Made by a program: the position numbers and the translations under genes
Notes under the pieces: model-generated
What the model was told of the DNA's origin: nothing
The model's database searches: none
What the model saw: the letters and a program-made list of their open reading frames with translations, nothing else
In this document: piece by piece, positions 1 to 5,637 of the stretch
Layout: every line of letters starts with the position of its first letter
How positions within the stretch are numbered: position 1 is the stretch's first letter
Assembly: GCA_030632465.1 (NCBI GenBank)
Contig: DAOVUR010000111.1
Coordinates: forward strand, 1 to 6,566
Direction: 5' to 3'
DNA: 6,566 nt
Source of the DNA: a bacterium
Lineage (GTDB): Bacteria; Verrucomicrobiota; Kiritimatiellia; UBA8416; CAMZLY01

Positions 1-1262
1 CATATTAGGCTTGTGACGATCTTTGTGGCTGTTGATTTAGAGTTGATTATTACGGCAGTTGCCATTGCGCCAGCAACTGCTAGGAATGAAGGTAAAAGAC
101 AGAATATCTTCGCTGTTTGTCTGATCATTTTGTAGGGAGGGATAAACCTACGTCCAAGTTTTATTGCAAAACCATCAAAAGGGTCATTTGTACCAAGTGC
201 TAGTAATATTATACTAATAATGGATAGTATGAGTATGGTTAGGAGTAGCCATACCTTCAAAACGTCTTTCTTTTTTCTGACTAGTTGCCATGATAAAGAG
301 ATATAGCCTGCAATAATAGTAATGCTAACTATATAGCCTACATATATGAGGCCTCGTGACAGTTCTGCTTGGGTGAATAGTTCTATAACGCGTGGTGAAA
401 AGGTTGCAACTTCAAATAGATCCCAGCCGTTAGCCATGGTAGCATCGGCAAGTTCAGCTGCAGTTGATCTACTTAGTAGGTATGAACAGAAAACCAGAAT
501 AATTGTTGGAGATAGGGCTATTGCAATCTTTTGGTAGCTTGCAAGGCGTTTTTCATTATTTGGACTTTCGCTAATGATAAAAGCAATGATACACCAAATT
601 GGTATTACTAGAACTGCAAAGAAAAATACGTGTAGGTCGCTGCAGTAAGCAAAAATGACTGCGATACCAGCCATAAGACCACCAGTCCACTTTTTGTCTC
701 TAACGGCAATATCAAGACCTAGCAATAACATGGGGACCAGTGCCATTGCGAAGCCTGTGGGACTGCCGCCCAGTAATGTTATCCATCTGTAAGGTAAAAG
801 AATACTTACAATGGCGATTCCGCTTGCCCATGATTTTTTAGGCACGTATCGTGCAGTTAGGTGCCATGTAAAAAACAGAGTGCACAGTAATGATATGAAA
901 CCGGTCATATTCCAACCAAGCGCTGCGCTGCCTATTCCTGCGAATAGAGTGTATATTAAGGAAAACGGAACGTAGTAGGGGCCAGGCTCATAACGATCCT
1001 CATCATTGCCGGTATTGAATTCGTATAGATTATAAAAAAGAGGTGTCTTGCCAGTTACCATACTGTCGGCAAGTTCGAAGTGGTATAAGAGTTGTAGATG
1101 ATCGCCAGGTATCATGTAGCGGATATCAGTAGTCTTAACATTTTGATTACATGCGGGCATTCCTGTTGAAAAATATGCAGGCAGAGGCCATGCAACAAAG
1201 AGCCATACAATAAATGTTGCGGCTGTAAGTATTAGAAAGCTATATAATTTTGATATTTTCAT
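1..1262 (-). CDS. Multi-pass membrane protein, GT-C / YfhO-like, C-terminus cut by window edge
   Basis: The frame is open from the ATG at 1262 to the left edge (420 codons visible, no stop). An in-frame stop lies 12 bases upstream at 1272-1274, so this ATG is the only standard start; the ribosome binding site is weak. The visible part has an N-terminal membrane helix (about residues 5-25), then an extracytoplasmic loop with PGDHLQ (52-57) and EPGPYYVPF (92-100). Many further hydrophobic helices follow, for example about 102-117, 120-135, 196-231, 243-264, 305-325 and 336-356. Near the edge comes LGRRFIPPYKMIRQTAKIF (369-387). In large GT-C glycosyltransferases and YfhO-like proteins, a first loop with acidic residues followed by many helices, plus a late 'P-x-x-x-x-R-x-x-x-[RK]-F' type loop, is typical; those enzymes transfer sugars from polyprenyl-phosphate donors outside the inner membrane. 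That function is inferred from layout, as no catalytic residue can be proven. It lies last in a co-directional run of three minus-strand genes. It could also be an uncharacterised membrane protein with no transferase activity. Confidence 0.75.
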   Translation of the reverse strand, partial: MKISKLYSFLILTAATFIVWLFVAWPLPAYFSTGMPACNQNVKTTDIRYMIPGDHLQLLYHFELADSMVTGKTPLFYNLYEFNTGNDEDRYEPGPYYVPFSLIYTLFAGIGSAALGWNMTGFISLLCTLFFTWHLTARYVPKKSWASGIAIVSILLPYRWITLLGGSPTGFAMALVPMLLLGLDIAVRDKKWTGGLMAGIAVIFAYCSDLHVFFFAVLVIPIWCIIAFIISESPNNEKRLASYQKIAIALSPTIILVFCSYLLSRSTAAELADATMANGWDLFEVATFSPRVIELFTQAELSRGLIYVGYIVSITIIAGYISLSWQLVRKKKDVLKVWLLLTILILSIISIILLALGTNDPFDGFAIKLGRRFIPPYKMIRQTAKIFCLLPSFLAVAGAMATAVIINSKSTATKIVTSLI

Positions 1263-1281
1263 TAAAAGACTTTAAATTTTC

Positions 1282-1309
1282 AACTACGAAATACGCAAAA
1301 AGCGCGAAA
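1282..1309. repeat. Left arm of the 28-bp inverted repeat framing the GxxExxY gene
   Basis: On the plus strand this arm reads AACTACGAAA-T-ACGCAAAA-A-GCGCGAAA. The reverse complement of 1707-1734 reads the same except C and G at the two separated positions, so 26 of 28 bases match. The arm ends one base from the stop codon of the GxxExxY gene (1311-1313). Similarity does not extend outward or inward. It fills most of the 48-base gap before the membrane-protein start. Confidence 0.85.
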
Positions 1310-1310
1310 G

Positions 1311-1706
1311 TTATTCTTGTTTTTTAGAAAATTGATTAACAAAACGTTCATATTCAATTTTCGGGTGATGTCCGAAGTTTATAAGAAGACCTAGCTCTTT
1401 ACCTGTTGCTTTTAGGTAGTTAATAACTTGAGACCTATGTGCATCAGTTAAACGTTTTACAGATTTTATTTCAACGATAATCTTGTCAAAGCAGATGAAG
1501 TCGGGAATGTAGTTTTGCTTAAGTGTTACTCCCTTATACTCAAGTATTAGCTTCGGTTGTTCTATAAATGGTATTTTCTGCTCTGAAAACTCTAGGGCGA
1601 GACATTCTTGGTAAACTGCTTCAAGAAAGCCACTGCCTTTATCTTTATAAACCTCAAAGCAAGCCCCAATAATTTTATAACTTTCTTCTTGAAATACAAT
1701 TCCCAT
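1311..1706 (-). CDS. GxxExxY protein, PD-(D/E)XK-like fold
   Basis: A complete 131-residue protein, close to the usual 120-135 of the GxxExxY family (PDDEXK_3). The name-giving motif is GFLEAVY (residues 26-32: G26, E29, Y32). A nuclease-like core follows: IPDF with D69, then IVEIK with E79 and K81, matching the D...ExK pattern. The conserved Q93 and NYLKATGKELGLLINFG (96-112) close the domain. The family fold is related to restriction-type nucleases, but its biochemical role is, as far as I know, not established; nuclease activity is inference. The ATG at 1706 is chosen because the in-frame stop is at 1746-1748, no ATG/GTG/TTG lies between, and AAAGG sits seven bases upstream. That binding site lies inside the right repeat arm. 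Gene and both inverted arms form one compact unit placed between two envelope genes, which suggests an inserted cassette rather than an original operon member. Confidence 0.93.
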   Translation of the reverse strand: MGIVFQEESYKIIGACFEVYKDKGSGFLEAVYQECLALEFSEQKIPFIEQPKLILEYKGVTLKQNYIPDFICFDKIIVEIKSVKRLTDAHRSQVINYLKATGKELGLLINFGHHPKIEYERFVNQFSKKQE

Positions 1707-1734
1707 TTTCGCGCCTTTTGCGTGTTTCGTAGTT
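1707..1734. repeat. Right arm of the 28-bp inverted repeat framing the GxxExxY gene
   Basis: Partner of 1282-1309 in opposite orientation, with 26/28 identity. It directly touches the GxxExxY start codon. Read on the minus strand it contains AAAAGG, which serves as the gene's Shine-Dalgarno sequence. In the gene's frame it is open and would read KETTKHAKGAK-like before the ATG, but has no start codon. Confidence 0.85.
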
Positions 1735-1747
1735 TCTTTAATATTTT

Positions 1748-1774
1748 AATCTGTGTTAATCTGCGGAATCTGTG
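1748..1774. repeat. AATCTG(T/C)G triplet repeat beside the GxxExxY unit
   Basis: Three 8-base units AATCTGTG, AATCTGCG and AATCTGTG start at 1748, 1758 and 1767. The array ends two bases before the stop codon of the envelope protein gene (1777-1779). From memory, very similar phrases occur in intergenic DNA of many environmental bacteria, often near GxxExxY genes; I cannot check this here. The frame-shadow peptide through it (ICVNLRNLWI-like) is not a gene. Confidence 0.75.
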
Positions 1775-1776
1775 GA

Positions 1777-3327
1777 TTAGAATGCGTAGCGAAGTCCGAA
1801 TCCATAACCGGTAGTCTTCATAGGAAAGTGACCATTCATAATTTCATAGTCTCCTGTATCAGTTCTGGTCCTAGTGAAAACAGCATCAGTATCAGCATCA
1901 ATAATACGCATGTAAAAGTCAAAACTGACACCTCTATAAACCTTAATAGTACAGCCACCGGCAATTACCATGCCGGTTGAGTCTTTGACATCTATAGTTC
2001 TTGCGTAGTTCCCTGTAGGACTGGTTGGACTACCAGCCTGTTCCCATTGTGCAGGACTGCTGTAGCCTAGTGCCCACCAGGAATCTTCGTGGAAATCACT
2101 GCTGAACATTGCAAAGCCTATTCCGAGATATGGCGCAATAATGAAATTATAGTTTTCGGTGTTTATTTGGAATGGATACCGCCCAAATGCATAGATTACC
2201 GGACCAGACATTGATATAGTTCCGTCAGAGTGATGATCATCTGTATCAGTGTATGTCCTAGCGCCAATTTCGTCAGAGGTTAATTCTATACCTATATAAG
2301 GGTTAAACATCCAGTCAACAAACAGCTTCAGTGAGGATGTGTTTTCTGCAGTAAGTGTATCTATTGTACCAAGATATCTACCGTTATTATCATCTGCAGG
2401 ATCTGTAACATTTGAGGAGTCAGTTTTGTCTGGAGATGTAGTTTCATCTAAAGAAAAGCTGGTGATTCTCGCACCCAATTCCAGATGATCTTCAAGATAC
2501 TGCATAAACTCATTTTTATATGTCATATCGTTAAAGTCTGGGCGTGATACTGTTTGATCAGCCCATGCGAAAGATTCTGCCCAGTCAAATGATTTACTAG
2601 ACGTGTAAGGCTTTATTTTGCTCTCTTCTTTCTTTGTATATATTTTTTTTGGCTGTTCGTGAATTTTGGCTGGCTGTGATTTAGTTGGTGATGGCATGTG
2701 TGATTCTTCGGTTCTTGCCATGGTTGCAATCATAGCAGGTGCTGCAACAACCGCAGGTGCTGCAACAACCGCAGGTGCTGCAACGACGATGGGTGCTACA
2801 GCGATGGCAGGTGCAGCTGAGGGGATGTTTTTCGTTATTACTGGTTGAGTTTCTATCTCTAATAAAGTGCCAGCATTACTTATTGGAGCTGATTCTATAA
2901 ACTTATCTATGTCACCTTCGACTTTTGAACGAACACTACGGACGGGCTTTGATTCATTTATGTCTACCAGCGTAGTGGTAAGGACGTACTGGTTCCCTGT
3001 CTGCGTGATCTGCCCATAGATCACGTAATCAGCAACCAAAATGATCCCTGCATTCATAGCGGCTGAAGTAACAGTCGTATATTTTTTTCCGAAATAGTCA
3101 GCTTTGAGAAGTTTATCTTTTGTGTTCTCGATAGTTTTGTATTTACCGCTTTGATTGATCTGTTGCTCATAATTAGCGCACATAGCTTCACTGGTTTTTG
3201 TTTGTGAGCTGTTCATTCCGCCAAATGGTATTACCGCACAAGTTTTTAGCTCTTCTGCTATGATGGTTAAGGTGAACATGCTTAATGTAAATATAAGTGT
3301 TAAGGATAAAACGTTGCATTTTTTCAT
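1777..3327 (-). CDS. Exported envelope protein: CsgG/LpoB-like N-terminal domain plus C-terminal outer-membrane beta-barrel
   Basis: A complete 516-residue protein. Residues 1-24 form a signal peptide (KK, hydrophobic core, cleavage likely after TIIA-24). Residues about 27-145 resemble the alpha/beta domain of CsgG/LpoB/TolB-N type proteins: LKTCAVIPFGG (27-37), a helix, YKTIENTKDKLLKADYF (63-79), then a stretch ending ADYVIYGQITQTGNQYVLTT (99-118). About 169-205 is an Ala/Pro/Val linker with VVAAPA units, and 206-245 is Lys/Pro/Ser-rich. From about 282 the chain shows alternating amphipathic strands (LELGARITSF, LKLFVDWMFNPYIGIELT, NFIIAPYLGIGFAMF, VSFDFYMRI) and ends YGFGLRYAF, a terminal aromatic as in BAM-inserted barrels, somewhat OmpW/OmpA-like. 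The start is supported by AAGG seven bases upstream and the promoter at 3372-3400. It may link the outer membrane to a periplasmic partner; that role is inference and no exact family is recognised. Confidence 0.85.
   Translation of the reverse strand: MKKCNVLSLTLIFTLSMFTLTIIAEELKTCAVIPFGGMNSSQTKTSEAMCANYEQQINQSGKYKTIENTKDKLLKADYFGKKYTTVTSAAMNAGIILVADYVIYGQITQTGNQYVLTTTLVDINESKPVRSVRSKVEGDIDKFIESAPISNAGTLLEIETQPVITKNIPSAAPAIAVAPIVVAAPAVVAAPAVVAAPAMIATMARTEESHMPSPTKSQPAKIHEQPKKIYTKKEESKIKPYTSSKSFDWAESFAWADQTVSRPDFNDMTYKNEFMQYLEDHLELGARITSFSLDETTSPDKTDSSNVTDPADDNNGRYLGTIDTLTAENTSSLKLFVDWMFNPYIGIELTSDEIGARTYTDTDDHHSDGTISMSGPVIYAFGRYPFQINTENYNFIIAPYLGIGFAMFSSDFHEDSWWALGYSSPAQWEQAGSPTSPTGNYARTIDVKDSTGMVIAGGCTIKVYRGVSFDFYMRIIDADTDAVFTRTRTDTGDYEIMNGHFPMKTTGYGFGLRYAF
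2735..2788. repeat. 18-bp in-frame tandem repeat in the Ala/Pro/Val linker
   Basis: Two exact copies of GCAGGTGCTGCAACAACC (2735-2752, 2753-2770) are followed by a third copy with two changes (2771-2788). More degenerate material runs to about 2817. Each unit adds six residues (VVAAPA when read on the minus strand) to the linker. The repeat keeps the frame, so copy number could change linker length without breaking the gene. Confidence 0.9.
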
Positions 3328-3371
3328 TTGATAACCTTACTATGGGTTGAGTTGTAAATTTAAAACGCAGT

Positions 3372-3400
3372 ATTATCTGATAATTATCAATTGATATCAA
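3372..3400 (-). promoter_or_regulatory. Sigma70-type promoter for the envelope protein gene
   Basis: On the minus strand TTGATA (3400-3395) is separated by exactly 17 bases from GATAAT (3377-3372). Each box differs from consensus at one position. Transcription would begin near 3365, about 38 bases before the ATG at 3327. The spacer and boxes contain nested palindromes: TGATAATTATCA (3378-3389), TTGATATCAA (3391-3400) and ATTATC-T-GATAAT (3372-3384). These could be an operator or simply AT-rich symmetry. Confidence 0.6.
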
Positions 3401-3491
3401 GGCTCTAATTAGTGAATCATATCGATAGCTTCGCAATCAGGTAGATAAATAACTAAAAGTGAATTCGCCTTCGCGCTTCGCGCAGGTATGG

Positions 3492-3514
3492 AATCAGCTA
3501 ATTTGAGGCTGATT
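3492..3514 (+). other. Hairpin in the uvrB leader
   Basis: AATCAGC (3492-3498) pairs with GCTGATT (3508-3514) across a nine-base loop. The stem ends immediately before the uvrB Shine-Dalgarno sequence. It has no U-run, so it is not a terminator here. The rest of the 199-base divergent spacer (3328-3526) shows no clear plus-strand promoter and no obvious LexA box that I can defend. Confidence 0.4.
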
Positions 3515-3526
3515 AGAAGGATGTAA
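3515..3526 (+). promoter_or_regulatory. uvrB ribosome binding site with an adjoining ATG-TAA start-stop
   Basis: AGAAGGA (3515-3521) places the ATG at 3527 at a normal distance, five bases beyond the GAAGGA core. In the same frame ATG TAA (3521-3526) directly precedes the uvrB ATG. The TAA rules out any longer in-frame N-terminus and so fixes the uvrB start. The first ATG overlaps the Shine-Dalgarno and is unlikely to be used. Confidence 0.75.
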
Positions 3527-5509
3527 ATGGTGCATAATCTATTTAAATTAAAGTCTGAGTTTGCACCAACGGGGCATCAGCCACAGGCTATTGATGCACT
3601 TTGTGCTGGTATAGAAAGTGGAGAGCGTTTTCAGACTCTAGAAGGTGTTACTGGTTCTGGCAAGACTTTCACTATGGCCAATGTTATAGAGCGTATTGAA
3701 AAACCGACACTTGTTATATCTCACAATAAGACATTAGCGGCGCAACTCTACGGCGAATTAAAATCATTCTTCCCTGAAAATGCTGTTGAATATTTTGTTA
3801 GCTATTATGACTACTATCAGCCTGAAGCATATATTCCACAAACAGACACATTTATTGAGAAAGATTCCTCTATAAATAAGGAGATTGAACGATTAAGGCT
3901 TTCTACGACGAACTCTTTATTGAGTCGTAGTGATGTTATAATCGTTGCTTCTGTATCATGTATTTATGGGTTGGGATCGCCAGTAGATTATTCTGAGATG
4001 TTAGTTAAGGTTGCGCTTAATGATCTTATTGAGCGTGATGAGATGCTGGCGAAGCTGGTGGATATTCAGTATGCCCGTAACGACTATGAGCCTGAGCCAG
4101 GAACATTTAGAGTACGTGGTGACACAATAGATATATTTCCTTCATACTCCACAAAAGGGGTTCGTATAGATCTCTTTGGTGATGAAGTAGAGCAGATCCG
4201 GCAAATAGATGTGCTAACAGGAAAGACTGAGCTATCGCTAGAAAAAGCGGTGATTTCACCAGCTAAGCATTTTGTTATGCCGCAAGAGAAAATACCGCCT
4301 GCCATTAAGCTTATCAAGGCAGAGTTGAAGGAGAGGGTTAAGTGGTTTGAACGTCATGGCAAGCTTATAGAAGCGCAACGTATACAACAGCGCACTATGC
4401 TGGACTTGGAGATGTTGAGGGAAATAGGTTTCTGTTCTGGTATCGAAAATTATTCGCGACATCTTAGTGGGCGCGCTGAAGGTGAGACGCCGGCAACACT
4501 TATTGACTATTTTCAGGAAGACTTTCTAACAATTATAGATGAATCGCATGTTACCTTGCCGCAGATACGAGGTATGTATAATGGTGATCAGGCGCGAAAA
4601 GGAAATCTTATTGAGCATGGATTTAGACTGCCTTCAGCGAGAGATAACCGTCCCATGAACTCTGGTGAATTCATGGAGGCCACTGGACAGATAATATTTA
4701 CTAGTGCAACACCTGGGCCGTACGAGCGTGAGTTTTCATCTCAGCCAATAGAGCAGGTTATTCGTCCTACAGGTTTACTTGACCCGCCAGTGGAAGTGCG
4801 ACCGCTTGGAAATCAGATTGATGATTTGATAGAGGAAGTACGAGCCCATGCTGAACGCCGAGAGCGTATCCTGGTAACAACACTTACCAAGCGTACCGCA
4901 GAAGATTTATCGCAGTATATGCATGATTGCGGCTTAAAGGTTGAATATTTACATTCGGATATAACAACACTCGATCGTGTTGATATTTTGGCTCGGTTAC
5001 GTCGTGGAGAGTTCGATTGCCTGGTTGGTATTAACCTGTTGCGTGAAGGGCTTGACCTACCTGAGGTTGCGCTTGTTGCAATTCTGGATGCAGATAAAGA
5101 GGGGTTCTTACGGTCAGAAACAGCATTGATTCAGGTTGCTGGACGTGCTGCACGGCATATTGATGGCAAGGTTATTATGTATGCAGATAATATAACTAAA
5201 TCAATGCAACGTATGCTTGATAAGACAAGTGCTAGGCGTGAAGTTCAGATTGCATATAATGAAAAACATAATATAACTCCTAAAGGTATCACTAAGGCGC
5301 ATGATGATAGCTTATCGACATATAGTACTTCGGATAAATTGGATCATGAAATCATAAAAGAGTCAGGTGTTGATTATAATGTATATGAGGCAGTCCAGGA
5401 GCTTGAAAAAGAGATGCTTGAGGCGGCTGAGGCACTAGAGTTTGAACGTGCCGCCATGCTACGCGATGAGATGCGTGAATTGAAACGAGATATGGATGAT
5501 GAGAAATAA
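3527..5509 (+). CDS. uvrB: Excinuclease ABC subunit B (UvrB)
   Basis: A complete 660-residue protein, the normal length for UvrB (about 660-680). UvrB takes the damaged strand from UvrA and recruits UvrC for the dual incisions of nucleotide excision repair in the cytoplasm. Visible in order: the N-terminal FAPTGHQPQAI (12-22); Walker A GVTGSGKT (40-47); the damage-probing beta-hairpin region YYDYYQPEAYIP (93-104); GFCSGIENYSRHLSGR (301-316); Walker B DESH (338-341); the helicase motif TSATPGPYE (392-400); LLREGLDLPEVALVAILDADKEGF (504-527); motif VI as QVAGRAARH (536-544); and the UvrC-interacting UVR helix pair ELEKEMLEAAEALEFERAAMLRDEMREL (about 625-652). The usual motif VI form is QTIGRAARN or QTAGRAARN, so V537 and H544 are modest variants, while the GRAAR core is intact. 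A strong ribosome binding site and an in-frame stop just upstream fix the start. It stands alone, divergent from the envelope gene, with its own terminator. Confidence 0.99.
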   Translation: MVHNLFKLKSEFAPTGHQPQAIDALCAGIESGERFQTLEGVTGSGKTFTMANVIERIEKPTLVISHNKTLAAQLYGELKSFFPENAVEYFVSYYDYYQPEAYIPQTDTFIEKDSSINKEIERLRLSTTNSLLSRSDVIIVASVSCIYGLGSPVDYSEMLVKVALNDLIERDEMLAKLVDIQYARNDYEPEPGTFRVRGDTIDIFPSYSTKGVRIDLFGDEVEQIRQIDVLTGKTELSLEKAVISPAKHFVMPQEKIPPAIKLIKAELKERVKWFERHGKLIEAQRIQQRTMLDLEMLREIGFCSGIENYSRHLSGRAEGETPATLIDYFQEDFLTIIDESHVTLPQIRGMYNGDQARKGNLIEHGFRLPSARDNRPMNSGEFMEATGQIIFTSATPGPYEREFSSQPIEQVIRPTGLLDPPVEVRPLGNQIDDLIEEVRAHAERRERILVTTLTKRTAEDLSQYMHDCGLKVEYLHSDITTLDRVDILARLRRGEFDCLVGINLLREGLDLPEVALVAILDADKEGFLRSETALIQVAGRAARHIDGKVIMYADNITKSMQRMLDKTSARREVQIAYNEKHNITPKGITKAHDDSLSTYSTSDKLDHEIIKESGVDYNVYEAVQELEKEMLEAAEALEFERAAMLRDEMRELKRDMDDEK

Positions 5510-5534
5510 GTAAGTCGGCATTCCAATGCTGATT

Positions 5535-5557
5535 AAACAGGCTCGGAGGCCTGTTTT
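5535..5557 (+). terminator. Rho-independent terminator after uvrB
   Basis: AAACAGGC (5535-5542) pairs with GCCTGTTT (5549-5556) around a six-base loop, and T-rich sequence runs 5554-5557. A smaller stem precedes it (CGGCATT 5516-5522 with AATGCTG 5525-5531, one G-U pair). The A-run on the left arm may let it also act on the opposite strand, ending the convergent LRR gene transcript. Confidence 0.8.
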
Positions 5558-5573
5558 ACTGAATGACCATTGA

Positions 5574-5598
5574 GGTCCCTGAGCGGAGCCGAAGGGCC
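5574..5598. repeat. REP-like interspersed phrase between convergent genes
   Basis: The core CTGAGCGGAGCCGAAGGG, with flanking GGTCC on one side and CC on the other, forms an imperfect palindrome (CCCT against AGGG). From memory, near-identical CTGAGCGGAGTCGAAGGG phrases are scattered between genes in many bacteria. Only one copy is in this window, so repetition in this genome is inferred. Confidence 0.5.
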
Positions 5599-5603
5599 GA
5601 CGT

Positions 5604-5637
5604 TTTAATGCTCTGTAGCTTGCTGCGTCATCAATTG
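5604..5637. repeat. Direct-repeat copy A at the 3' end of the LRR gene
   Basis: This copy matches 6507-6539 in the same orientation at about 27 of 34 aligned positions with one gap. Shared blocks are TTTAAT, then AGCTTGCTGCGT, then interrupted AT, AA and TG. It overlaps the LRR stop codon (5631-5633), so the last codons of the gene lie in or next to the repeat. Confidence 0.6.

Noticed and set aside
346..537. Plus-strand 63-codon frame at the left
   Set aside because: It is antisense to the long open membrane-protein frame that continues through the left edge.
1282..1734. Insertion sequence with terminal inverted repeats
   Set aside because: The enclosed 131-residue protein has no transposase motifs; it is a GxxExxY protein. 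No target-site duplication is visible just outside the arms. It is reported as a framed gene, not as an IS.
1608..1980. Two plus-strand frames antisense to the GxxExxY and envelope genes
   Set aside because: Their peptides are translations of the repeat phrases and of the reverse strand of real genes; there is no ribosome binding site or domain.
2666..2848. Plus-strand Gly/Ala/Thr-rich frame
   Set aside because: It is the antisense reading of the 18-bp tandem repeat in the envelope protein linker.
3372..3400. Fur box
   Set aside because: GATAAT-like hexamers are present, but the spacing does not give a convincing 19-base Fur site and the AT-rich promoter explains them.
3188..3436. Minus-strand 82-codon frame overlapping the envelope gene start
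   Set aside because: It overlaps the signal peptide region in another frame, starts upstream of the promoter found at 3372-3400 and has no recognisable features.
3401..3526. LexA/SOS operator for uvrB
   Set aside because: uvrB is SOS-controlled in some bacteria, but I see no CTGT-N8-ACAG or GAAC-N4-GTTC type site. The local LexA consensus is unknown, so nothing can be claimed.
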